This document shows, one piece after another, positions 56,872 to 64,000 of a stretch of 64,000 nucleotides of DNA; position 1 is the stretch's first letter, and each line of letters begins with the position of its first letter. The position numbers and the translations under genes are program-made. The stretch is taken from positions 1 through 64,000 of the forward strand of contig NZ_JUQX01000037.1 of assembly GCF_001074565.1 (NCBI RefSeq). Reading direction: 5' to 3'. Under the pieces are notes generated by a model. It saw nothing but the letters and a program-made list of their open reading frames with translations, had not been told where the DNA came from and did no database searches. Origin of the DNA: Streptococcus pseudopneumoniae. Its GTDB lineage: Bacteria; Bacillota; Bacilli; Lactobacillales; Streptococcaceae.

Positions 56872-58257
56872 TTATTTCTGTTTTTCTTTGTGGCGCTCAT
56901 AGGCCTTCATCTGGCGTTGGATCTCTTTTCGAATCGTAGCTTCTGGGGCATAATGCTCTTCCCAGTCATCTGGTTTTAAAATTTTATGTGTAACTGGATC
57001 AAAATGTGCTTTTCCATCAGGGAACACTTTCCCCATATTTGCCTCGTGAACAATATCAAAGATACGTTCCGGATCTACTCCCATCAAGACAAAGCTACCA
57101 TAGGTAAAGTAGAGGGTATCGATTAAGGCATCAACTTGTCCAATCAAATCTTTTTGGGCCGGTGTCTTTTTCACCACTTTCTCTGCAGCCTTATCAATCG
57201 CCTCGTGCATACTTGCAAGCGACTGCTGGAATTCTTCCTCCGAAGAACTTGCTGCGCGAACAAACTCTACTAATTCTTCAATTTTAAAGTCTGCACGGTG
57301 GGTTGCTCCTTCAACATCCCAGGCCCGTGGTTCTTCTTGGGTTCGTTCATCCATCATGTGGTGGAAGGTTTTGACCTTATTGAAGTGATAGTCCCGGCTG
57401 ACAAATACCTTTTCTGCTGCCAAAACACCAAAATGTTCGAGCGCCTTGTGGATGCCATCTTGTTGGTTACTTGTAGTGATATGTTTGGCAACCTCTTTAA
57501 CGCTGTTACTGCCATTTCCCATAGCCACAGACATGCCGACACCCGCCAACATTTCCAGGTCATTGTCTGAATCTCCGAAGGCCATGACTTGGTTGAGGTC
57601 GAAACCATATTCTTTCCCAATTAGGCGAATGCCTTCTAATTTTGAATTCCCTTGGTTGATGATATCTGCTGCGAAAGGATTGCTTCGAGTCAATTTCAAA
57701 TCTTCAAAATCACTGGCAGCTTTCTCAGATTCTTCTGGAGTCATCAGCATTAACACTTGATAGATTGGCTCATTTATCAAACGAAGCAGGTCATCTTCCT
57801 TTTGAGGGACTGCCTTGCTAACTATTCGATTAAAGGAACGGCTAACGGTTCTTGTTAAGACAGTCGGGATAAAACGGCTAACCAGCTGTGAAAAGGATCC
57901 AAGACCAAAGGACATAATTTTAGAGCCAACAACTGCATGCTCCGTTCCAAGAGCGATTTCTTTACGCTCCTTTTTAGCATAAGCAATCAGTTGACGCAGG
58001 CTTGACTTAGCGATTGGGCTTGCAAAGAGTACCTTTTCTTTATTAAAAATGTATTGGCCGTTGTAGGTCACTGCAAAATCCAAGTCTAAATCTTCCATCA
58101 ATTCCTTGACAAAGAAAGGCCCCCGTCCTGTCGCTACTCCAACAAGCACTCCTTGCTCTTTGACAATCTTAATCGCGTCCTTAGTGGATTTCAAAACACT
58201 CTTGCGATCGTTGACTAGCGTTCCATCGATATCAAAAAAAACAGCCTTGACTTCCAT
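56872..58257 (-). CDS. HAD phosphatase fused to a MazG-like NTP pyrophosphatase domain
   Basis: This 461-residue fusion has a Cof-type HAD domain at 1-275 (FFDIDGTLVNDR; VATGRG; FGDSDNDLEMLAGVG) and a C-terminal all-alpha domain at about 290-440 (FKIEELVEFV, QVDALIDTLYFTYG, EANMGKVFPDGK) like MazG/HisE-type NTP pyrophosphohydrolases. The latter hydrolyse NTPs to NMPs. A combined nucleotide clean-up role is inferred. The same fusion occurs in other streptococci as far as I know. Confidence 0.88.
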   Translation of the reverse strand: MEVKAVFFDIDGTLVNDRKSVLKSTKDAIKIVKEQGVLVGVATGRGPFFVKELMEDLDLDFAVTYNGQYIFNKEKVLFASPIAKSSLRQLIAYAKKERKEIALGTEHAVVGSKIMSFGLGSFSQLVSRFIPTVLTRTVSRSFNRIVSKAVPQKEDDLLRLINEPIYQVLMLMTPEESEKAASDFEDLKLTRSNPFAADIINQGNSKLEGIRLIGKEYGFDLNQVMAFGDSDNDLEMLAGVGMSVAMGNGSNSVKEVAKHITTSNQQDGIHKALEHFGVLAAEKVFVSRDYHFNKVKTFHHMMDERTQEEPRAWDVEGATHRADFKIEELVEFVRAASSSEEEFQQSLASMHEAIDKAAEKVVKKTPAQKDLIGQVDALIDTLYFTYGSFVLMGVDPERIFDIVHEANMGKVFPDGKAHFDPVTHKILKPDDWEEHYAPEATIRKEIQRQMKAYERHKEKQK

Positions 58258-58322
58258 CCTATCCCATTCTCCCCTTTTGTGTTACAATGATTATACCACA
58301 TTTCAGAAAGAGTGACTAAATC

Positions 58323-59285
58323 ATGCCTAAGAAAATCCTTGTTTTACATACAGGTGGGACTATTTCCATGCAAGCAGACGCCACTGGTGCCGTTGTAACT
58401 AGTCAGGACAATCCCATGAACCATGTTTCCAATCCACTTAAAGGGATAGAAGTCCATGCCCTAGACTTTTTTAACCTACCAAGCCCCCATATCAAACCCA
58501 AACACATGCTAGCCCTCTACCATAAGATTAGAGAGGAAGCAGACAACTACGATGGGGTTGTGATTACACATGGGACGGACACTTTGGAAGAAACAGCCTA
58601 CTTTCTAGATACCATGAAAATCCCCAACATGCCCATCGTTCTAACAGGAGCTATGCGTAGTTCCAACGAACTCGGTAGCGATGGCGTTTATAACTATCTG
58701 AGCGCTTTACGAGTCGCAAGCGATGACAAGTCAGCTGACAAGGGTGTCCTGGTCGTCATGAACGATGAAATCCACGCAGCTAAGTACGTCACCAAAACCC
58801 ATACCACCAACGTCGGGACCTTTCAAACTCCTACTCACGGGCCTCTCGGCCTCGTCATGAAGCAAGAAATCCTCTACTTCAAAACAGCCGAGCCACGAGT
58901 TCGCTTTGATCTTGATTGCATACAAGGTCTGGTGCCTATCATCTCCGCTTATGCAGGTATGACTGATGAATTGATTGACATGCTGGATTTAGAGCACCTA
59001 GATGGGTTAGTCATTCAAGCTTTTGGAGCTGGAAATGTTCCCAAAGAAACAGCCCAAAAATTAGAAACTCTCCTCCAAAAAGGAATCCCAGTCGCCTTGG
59101 TTTCACGTTGCTTTAACGGGATTGCCGAGCCCGTCTACGCCTACCAAGGGGGAGGAGTGCAGTTGCAAAAGTCTGGCGTTCTCTTTGTCAAAGAACTCAA
59201 CGCCCAAAAAGCGCGCCTCAAATTATTAATTGCCCTTAATGCTGGACTAAAAGGACTAGCCTTAAAAGACTATATGGAAGGTTAA
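58323..59285 (+). CDS. ansA: L-asparaginase
   Basis: At 320 residues this is a type I asparaginase with the two catalytic threonines in LHTGGTISM (about 12) and VVITHGTDTLEETAYFL (about 85). There is no signal peptide, so it is cytoplasmic. It diverges from the HAD fusion gene and converges with ccpA. Confidence 0.95.
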   Translation: MPKKILVLHTGGTISMQADATGAVVTSQDNPMNHVSNPLKGIEVHALDFFNLPSPHIKPKHMLALYHKIREEADNYDGVVITHGTDTLEETAYFLDTMKIPNMPIVLTGAMRSSNELGSDGVYNYLSALRVASDDKSADKGVLVVMNDEIHAAKYVTKTHTTNVGTFQTPTHGPLGLVMKQEILYFKTAEPRVRFDLDCIQGLVPIISAYAGMTDELIDMLDLEHLDGLVIQAFGAGNVPKETAQKLETLLQKGIPVALVSRCFNGIAEPVYAYQGGGVQLQKSGVLFVKELNAQKARLKLLIALNAGLKGLALKDYMEG

Positions 59286-59303
59286 GCCCCTTCTCTAGAA
59301 CGC

Positions 59304-59339
59304 AAAATCAGGAAATCTACGCGATTTCCTGATTTTTTT
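59304..59339. terminator. ansA/ccpA bidirectional terminator
   Basis: AAATCAGGAAATC pairs with GATTTCCTGATTT and has T runs on both strands, between the converging genes. Confidence 0.85.
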
Positions 59340-60348
59340 ATTTGCGTTTTCGTGTAGAACGACGTTCTGTCAAACCATGAGGTAGGAGAACTTCGCGCTC
59401 TTCTAATTCTTCCTTATGCATAATCTTAGTCAACATACGCATGCTGATAGCACCCAAATCATAAAGCGGTTGGGCAACTGTCGTCAAGTTTGGACGAGTG
59501 TATCGTGCAATTTGAGAGTCATCCGTCGTAATGATTTCAAACTCTTCTGGCACTGAAACACCATGATCTGATAAACCATTTAGCACACCTGCTGCCAATT
59601 CGTCACCAGTCACAACTGCAGCTGTAGCTTGTGATGAAATCAACCGTTCTGCCAAGGCATAACCATCGTTATAGCTATATTTTGATTCAAAGACTAAGCC
59701 CTCGCTATAAGGGACTCCTGCTTTTTTCAAAGCTTCCTTATAACCAATCAAACGAACCTTACCATTGATATCATCGACAAGTGGGCCACTCACAAAGGCA
59801 ATTTTCTTATTTTCTTTGAGAAGATAGCTCACTGCGTCAATCGTGGCTTGTTTGTAGTCAATATTCACACTTGGAAGTTGGTGTTCTACATCCACCGTAC
59901 CTGCAAGAACAACCGGCGTCCGTGAACGAGAGAATTCTGAACGAATTTTTTCAGTCAAGTGATAGCCCATAAAGATAATTCCATCGACTTGTTTTGAAAA
60001 GAGCGTGTTGACCACTGAAACTTCCTTTTCATCATCCTCATCACTATTTGCTAGGACAATGTTATACTTGTACATTTCAGCAATGTCATCAATCCCCTTA
60101 GCAAGTGTTGAGAAATAACCATTGGTAATGTTAGGAATCACAACTCCGACTGTCGTTGTTTTCTTACTAGCCAAACCACGAGCGACCGCATTTGGACGAT
60201 AGTCCAAGCGTTCAATCACTTCGAGGACTTTTTTTCGAGTGTTCTCTTTAACATTCTTGTTGCCATTAACGACACGGCTAACTGTTGCCATTGAAACACC
60301 TGCTTCACGGGCAACGTCATAAATCGTTACTGTATCATCTGTGTTCAT
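59338..60348 (-). CDS. ccpA: Catabolite control protein A
   Basis: This 336-residue LacI/GalR regulator has an N-terminal helix-turn-helix (TIYDVAREAGVSMATVSRVVNG), hinge (YRPNAVARGLASKKT) and a periplasmic-binding-protein-like core. With HPr-Ser-P it controls carbon metabolism through cre sites. The gene has its own promoter and a cre-like palindrome just downstream of the start of transcription, consistent with autoregulation. Confidence 0.97.
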   Translation of the reverse strand: MNTDDTVTIYDVAREAGVSMATVSRVVNGNKNVKENTRKKVLEVIERLDYRPNAVARGLASKKTTTVGVVIPNITNGYFSTLAKGIDDIAEMYKYNIVLANSDEDDEKEVSVVNTLFSKQVDGIIFMGYHLTEKIRSEFSRSRTPVVLAGTVDVEHQLPSVNIDYKQATIDAVSYLLKENKKIAFVSGPLVDDINGKVRLIGYKEALKKAGVPYSEGLVFESKYSYNDGYALAERLISSQATAAVVTGDELAAGVLNGLSDHGVSVPEEFEIITTDDSQIARYTRPNLTTVAQPLYDLGAISMRMLTKIMHKEELEEREVLLPHGLTERRSTRKRK

Positions 60349-60366
60349 TCCGTTTCCTTTCTATAA

Positions 60367-60383
60367 TGAAAATTTCGCTTTCA
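60367..60383. promoter_or_regulatory. cre-like palindrome in the ccpA leader
   Basis: TGAAAGCGAAATTTTCA (minus strand) is an imperfect 17-bp palindrome close to the cre consensus but with a wider right half. It lies about 20 nt before the ccpA start and after the expected transcription start, a road-block position. Confidence 0.4.
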
Positions 60384-60399
60384 CGCATCTACTTACTCC

Positions 60400-60428
60400 A
60401 TTTTATCACTTATTGTAAACACTTTCAA
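60400..60428 (-). promoter_or_regulatory. ccpA promoter
   Basis: On the minus strand TTGAAA (60423-60428) and TAAAAT (60400-60405) are 17 bp apart. Confidence 0.65.
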
Positions 60429-60551
60429 GTATTTTTTAGAGAAACTTTGAAAAAATTTCACAGTTTATTCCCATTTTGAAAAAGCAATTACGATTTCTTG
60501 ATTTTTAAGACATTTTGCTGTATGATAAGGAAAAAAAGGGGGGATGAAAAG

Positions 60552-60869
60552 ATGGCTTTTACAAATACACAGAGACGTTCCGCTAGTTTTGGTGTCGTAA
60601 CCAGCCTGCCCGACGATGTCATTGACTCTTTATGGTATATTATTGATCATTTTCTGAAAAATGTCTTTGAATTAGAAGAAGAGCTTGAGTTTCAACTGCT
60701 CAACAATAAGGGGACCATCACCTTCCACTTTTCTAGCCAGCACCTTCCGACTAGCATCGATTTTGATTTCAATCATCCTTTCGATCCGCTTTACCCTCCT
60801 AGGGTCCTTATTTTAGACTTGGACGGCAGAGAAACCATCCTCCTTCCAGAAGAAAATGACCTATTTTAA
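60552..60869 (+). CDS. DUF960-family small protein
   Basis: This 105-residue soluble acidic protein reads FTNTQRRSASFGVVTSLPDDV at its start, matching DUF960-type proteins of Firmicutes as I recall them. ATG 60552 is preferred because GGGGGG is 8 nt upstream. Function unknown. It diverges from ccpA and ends at a bidirectional terminator. Confidence 0.8.
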   Translation: MAFTNTQRRSASFGVVTSLPDDVIDSLWYIIDHFLKNVFELEEELEFQLLNNKGTITFHFSSQHLPTSIDFDFNHPFDPLYPPRVLILDLDGRETILLPEENDLF

Positions 60870-60915
60870 AAAACTCTAGATTCTCGGCGCGAACTGCTGA
60901 GGAACTAGAGTTTTC
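60867..60915. terminator. Bidirectional terminator after the DUF960 gene
   Basis: AAAACTCTAG pairs with CTAGAGTTTT across a loop with its own GC-rich stem; it serves the converging genes on either side. Confidence 0.8.
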
Positions 60916-60920
60916 TTTGT

Positions 60921-62204
60921 CTAATAAATAGAGCGACTGACAACTAGACCGTTTGGTTTTGTATACTCTAAGTCAAGGTAATCCTGATAAGTCCCTGGCA
61001 CAATGAAACCTTGTGGACTCAATATATCTGTCCCAGCTTTTCCCACGATAGAGTCTGCCAGCAAAACACAATTGGTACTGAGAACAAAGTAGGTTTTAAA
61101 CTCAGATGAGCTGAATTTATAGAGGGTAGCATCCGCTTCCTGTTTCAGTTGGTAGGAGTAGGTATGCTTGACCTCTCCCTCTCTTCTTTTCATCAACTGC
61201 GAGCTTGGTTCCCAAGGAATTAACAGGTCTTCTATCTCTGCTAGACGCGCTTGGATGGCTGCTTTCTGTTGGTCCGTCAAACTCAGACCATAAGCAAACA
61301 AGGTCTTCTGACTTTCCCTCTTACAGAGCTCGATGTATTTTTCCCGATTGGCCTTAAACAAAACACCGTCTCCAACCATGCCGAATAAACGCTCTGAGTG
61401 AGGATCATACGAGCCATAGGAAATAACCTTCCCTTGATAACAAATATCCACATGTCCCATAGCGAGGAAGAAGGATGTTTCTGAGGTATGAATAAAAATT
61501 TCTAGATCAACTACCTGATCGTTTTTTCTTTCTGAATGAACTTCCCCTTCTTGACTTTCATGATTTGACAGCCACTCATTCAATTTGCGCAAGGTGCTGA
61601 TAGGGATCAAAGCCGTCACAAAGATCGGCAAAGTCATTCGCATTCGTCGTTTTAGCTTGGGATTATTTTCTATCTTTTCAAAAAAGAAACCATCCCGAAG
61701 GCTACTAACTCCTAGCATGAGCAAGTAAAACCCAAGCAAGAGCAATTCAAAATTCGCTGCATCGTGAAAAGGAGAGATGCTATAAAGACCTAATCCTATC
61801 ATCCATACAGCATCGAAGAGATGATGAATCCGAGGATGAATGGCATTTTTTCGATAGAGAGACCAGGTCACAAGGCTAATGATGCCCGTAAACAGCTGGT
61901 AGCTCGCAATGATAAAAACCAGGAGATAGAGGGCAAGGTCTTGCAAGATGATAGAATCAAACACCAGAGCCGCAACCACCAGCTTGCCCAAGGTTACAAA
62001 GATATTTTCCCGACGATTTTTATCCTGAAACCAGCGAGTCAACAAGTGCCAAACTGCTGACAAGGAAAAGTAGCCCATCAGCAACTGGTACCCCATTCGC
62101 GGAATAACTTGTCCAAAACGAATTAAGAGAAGCCCTAAAACAATAGCAAGCAGTCCCTCCCCGATACTCTTCCACTTGCTATAAGTCTCGGAAAGCTTAG
62201 GCAT
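60921..62204 (-). CDS. DUF308 membrane protein with possible permuted papain-like tail
   Basis: This 427-residue protein has an N-terminal half with about six spans of the HdeD/DUF308 type (to about 195) and a soluble C-terminal half. The latter shows [21 protein letters not shown] (about 250) followed later by [15 protein letters not shown] (about 385): a His-then-Cys order as in permuted NlpC/P60 (YiiX-like) hydrolases. This is a tentative reading. ATG 62204 has GGAG 7 nt upstream and overlaps folBK by 8 nt; a TTG start 7 codons earlier is less likely. Confidence 0.75.
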   Translation of the reverse strand: MPKLSETYSKWKSIGEGLLAIVLGLLLIRFGQVIPRMGYQLLMGYFSLSAVWHLLTRWFQDKNRRENIFVTLGKLVVAALVFDSIILQDLALYLLVFIIASYQLFTGIISLVTWSLYRKNAIHPRIHHLFDAVWMIGLGLYSISPFHDAANFELLLLGFYLLMLGVSSLRDGFFFEKIENNPKLKRRMRMTLPIFVTALIPISTLRKLNEWLSNHESQEGEVHSERKNDQVVDLEIFIHTSETSFFLAMGHVDICYQGKVISYGSYDPHSERLFGMVGDGVLFKANREKYIELCKRESQKTLFAYGLSLTDQQKAAIQARLAEIEDLLIPWEPSSQLMKRREGEVKHTYSYQLKQEADATLYKFSSSEFKTYFVLSTNCVLLADSIVGKAGTDILSPQGFIVPGTYQDYLDLEYTKPNGLVVSRSIY

Positions 62205-63018
62205 TTCCTTGCTCCAACTGGTCAACCAAGTAACGAATTGGTTGCTTTAGGATAGGATGAATAAAATGGGGAGCTATTTCCACTAACGGTTCAAGAACAA
62301 AGAGGCGTTCTGCTATATAAGGATGAGGCAAGATGAGGTCGTCCGTATAAATGACCTGATCCTCCACAAAAAGCAGGTCCAAATCAATCAAACGCGGTCC
62401 CCAATGAACTTCTCGAACCCGTCCCATCTCTGCCTCAATGGCTAACAATGTTTCTAACAAGACTGGTGCTGGTAGCCAGGTTTCTACTTCAATCACCTGA
62501 TTAGCAAAACTATCCTGTTCCACACCACCCCAAGGCTCCGTCGTCAAAACACTGGATTCTTTGAGAATATGGATGCCGCGAGCTCGCAGTTTGTCGATTG
62601 CTTGTTCCAAGTTTGCTTGCTTGTCTCCCATATTACTTCCTAGAGCGATAAAGGCCCGCTGCTTACGACGGTGAATGGTCACCGAGCAGGTATCTAACGG
62701 TAAATGCACTGGAGCCCACGGTTTTTTTAGTTCCAACTCAATCTCTTGGACAAGTGGATAGGTCTCAAAGGTACGTTCAACTAGTTTGTAGGCTACCGTT
62801 TCAATCAAGTCCTCAGTGCTTTCCTGAAACCAAGTCGTCCACTGCTGACACAGTTCTCCGTAATGGACAGATGCTGTTAAATCCAAGTCTGTCGCCGCCT
62901 TGGTCATATCATAGGATAAGCTTGCGGAAATAACAAACTTCTGCCCCAATTCCTTCTCACTAGGGAAAAGACCATGATAGGCAAAAATTTCCAAATCTTT
63001 AATCTGCAGTTGATCCAT
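62197..63018 (-). CDS. sulD: Bifunctional dihydroneopterin aldolase/HPPK (SulD)
   Basis: This 273-residue fusion has FolB at 1-117 ([27 protein letters not shown]) and FolK from about 120 ([32 protein letters not shown]). It performs two consecutive steps to hydroxymethyl-dihydropterin pyrophosphate, the substrate of DHPS. The fusion is the pneumococcal SulD type. A terminator-like hairpin and a BOX element separate it from folE. Confidence 0.96.
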   Translation of the reverse strand: MDQLQIKDLEIFAYHGLFPSEKELGQKFVISASLSYDMTKAATDLDLTASVHYGELCQQWTTWFQESTEDLIETVAYKLVERTFETYPLVQEIELELKKPWAPVHLPLDTCSVTIHRRKQRAFIALGSNMGDKQANLEQAIDKLRARGIHILKESSVLTTEPWGGVEQDSFANQVIEVETWLPAPVLLETLLAIEAEMGRVREVHWGPRLIDLDLLFVEDQVIYTDDLILPHPYIAERLFVLEPLVEIAPHFIHPILKQPIRYLVDQLEQGNA

Positions 63019-63033
63019 AACTAGTCCTTTCTA

Positions 63034-63060
63034 GAAAAATCCGCTTATAGCGGATTCTTT
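63034..63060 (-). terminator. Hairpin between folE and sulD
   Basis: On the minus strand AATCCGCTATAAGCGGATT is a perfect hairpin followed by TTTC, 16 nt before the sulD ATG. It may reduce transcription of the distal genes. Confidence 0.65.
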
Positions 63061-63062
63061 TT

Positions 63063-63169
63063 ATACTCAATGAAAATCAAAGTGCAAACTAGGAAGCTAG
63101 CCGCAGGCTGTACTTGAGTACGGCAAGGTGAAGCTGACGTGGTTTGAATTTGATTTTCGAAGAGTATTA
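63063..63169 (-). repeat. BOX element (boxA-boxC, no boxB), copy 2
   Basis: This 107-bp element is the near-twin of the one at 17410-17516, with the same termini and the boxA GGTGAAGCTGACGTGG and boxC CTAGCCGCAGG segments. Its end forms part of the folE stop codon (TAA at 63167-63169). Confidence 0.93.
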
Positions 63170-63721
63170 TAGTCCCATTAAACGATAAGCCTGATCTCGG
63201 AGGTCCTTATCCGTCTCAAATAGGCCACGAGCTACAGTGGTTAAGGTTGCAGTGCCTGGTTTTCTGACACCACGCATGCTCATACACATATGTTCGGCCT
63301 CAATGACAACAAAGGCTCCTTTAGCACCCAGATAATCCATCAAGGCATCAGCCACTTCAATATTCAAACGTTCTTGAATCTGTGGTTTTTTAGAGTAGAC
63401 TTCAACCGTACGGGCTAGCTTGGACAAGCCTGCCACACGGCCATCTGGAATGTAGGCAATGTGCGCTCTCCCATAAAAGGGCAAGAAGTGGTGTTCACAC
63501 ATAGTATGGAAAAAAATATCCTTCTCCACCACCATATTGTCATCAATAATCTCAAAGGATTTTGACAAATGTTCCTCCGCAGTTTGGCCAAGACCTGAAA
63601 AAATCTCTTGGTACATACGGGCTACACGAGCAGGTGTCTCCTGCAAGCCCTCGCGGTTAACATCTTCGCCAACTGCCTCGATAATCATTTTTACAGCTGC
63701 TTCAATCTTTTGTGTATCCAT
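63167..63721 (-). CDS. folE: GTP cyclohydrolase I
   Basis: This 184-residue enzyme has the zinc and catalytic motifs [21 protein letters not shown] and [16 protein letters not shown]. It makes dihydroneopterin triphosphate, the first step of folate synthesis (SulC in pneumococcus). Its stop is immediately followed by a BOX element. Confidence 0.97.
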   Translation of the reverse strand: MDTQKIEAAVKMIIEAVGEDVNREGLQETPARVARMYQEIFSGLGQTAEEHLSKSFEIIDDNMVVEKDIFFHTMCEHHFLPFYGRAHIAYIPDGRVAGLSKLARTVEVYSKKPQIQERLNIEVADALMDYLGAKGAFVVIEAEHMCMSMRGVRKPGTATLTTVARGLFETDKDLRDQAYRLMGL

Positions 63722-63724
63722 TCT

Positions 63725-64000
63725 CTAGTTATTCCTCTCCATTAGGTAGGCTCTCACTTGGCTCAAGAAATACAAGGAACCCGTGACAATCCTAACTGTT
63801 TGTTTCTCTTCATTTTTATCTGTCAATTTCTGCTCTAGAAAATCCTGCCAACTTTGGTAATTGAGATTTCTAGACTTGGCTGTCTCTTTCAGCACGCTTT
63901 CATCCGTCGCCCGACTATCATCAAAATAAGTCAGAGTCAGTTGACTATTTGGCACCTTCTCTAGCAAATCCAGCATATCGTCCAGGGCCTTGGTTTTGAT
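63725..64000 (-). CDS. folC: Dihydrofolate/folylpolyglutamate synthase, C-terminal part
   Basis: Ninety-one C-terminal codons are visible; the start lies beyond the right edge. It reads IKTKALDDMLDLLEKVP at the edge and ends VTGSLYFLSQVRAYLMERNN, the usual FolC tail. It is 3 nt before folE, as in the sulB-sulC arrangement. Earlier in-frame ATGs (63976) are internal. Confidence 0.88.
   Translation of the reverse strand: MKTKALDDMLDLLEKVPNSQLTLTYFDDSRATDESVLKETAKSRNLNYQSWQDFLEQKLTDKNEEKQTVRIVTGSLYFLSQVRAYLMERNN

Noticed and set aside
1..64000. CRISPR array or complete insertion sequence
   Set aside because: No spaced identical repeats of CRISPR type and no transposase frame were seen.

Overview
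The window looks like chromosomal DNA of a Mitis-group Streptococcus (mitis/oralis type, close to but probably not S. pneumoniae). The basis is moderately AT-rich DNA, strong SD sequences, two 107-bp BOX repeats, and gene blocks typical of this group: amiACDEF, endA-epuA-murA, sulB/C/D (folC-folE-folBK), trkA/H, pheST, ccpA and rpmH. Most genes lie on the minus strand.

Layout. 1-7995 is an accessory block: a truncated class B sortase gene, a six-span membrane protein, and a very large Rhs/YD-repeat surface protein that runs off the left edge with at least 2,229 codons. It abuts the 3' end of rpsI, where spaced direct repeats suggest an old integration site. 8596-9453 is rplM-rpsI behind an L13-type leader. 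9668-11757 is an ABC exporter. 12010-15825 is pheST under a T-box. 15866-17069 is a PAP2 phosphatase and ribU; ribU is behind an FMN riboswitch whose variable arm carries a BOX element. 17601-18240 is trmL with a structured leader. 18505-21294 is the Trk potassium system. 21383-27867 is the Ami oligopeptide permease, with an intercistronic hairpin after amiA and a CodY-like box. 28175 is tRNA-Cys.

28326-53784 is a long core stretch: hlyX/CorC, endA, epuA, murA, a DUF1146 protein, a SepM-like protease, coaD, rsmD, asnA, a BI-1 protein, an RlmB-type methylase, acyP, yidC, pflA, lysA, purR, cbfA/yhaM, rmuC, thiN, rpe, rsgA, ksgA, a small unknown gene, an SDR gene, rnmV, tatD, a second peptide-binding lipoprotein, rpmH, an AlaT-type aminotransferase and a small membrane protein. 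53951-62204 holds usp, a secreted CAP-domain protein, a HAD/NTP-pyrophosphatase fusion, asparaginase, ccpA, a DUF960 protein and a DUF308 protein with a possible papain-like tail. 62197-64000 is the folate block.

The genes cluster into recognisable jobs: peptide uptake (Ami plus an orphan receptor), ribosome and rRNA maturation (rsgA, ksgA, rnmV, rsmD, rlmB-like), folate synthesis, cell wall (murA), DNA uptake (endA), and carbon and purine control (CcpA, PurR). The items most worth follow-up are the sortase/membrane protein/Rhs operon with its nonsense codon just before the catalytic Cys, the BOX element inside the FMN riboswitch, the duplicated rnmV tail flanking an SDR gene, PurBox-like sites hidden in a terminator hairpin at purR, and a 5' leader motif shared by trmL and the CAP-protein gene.
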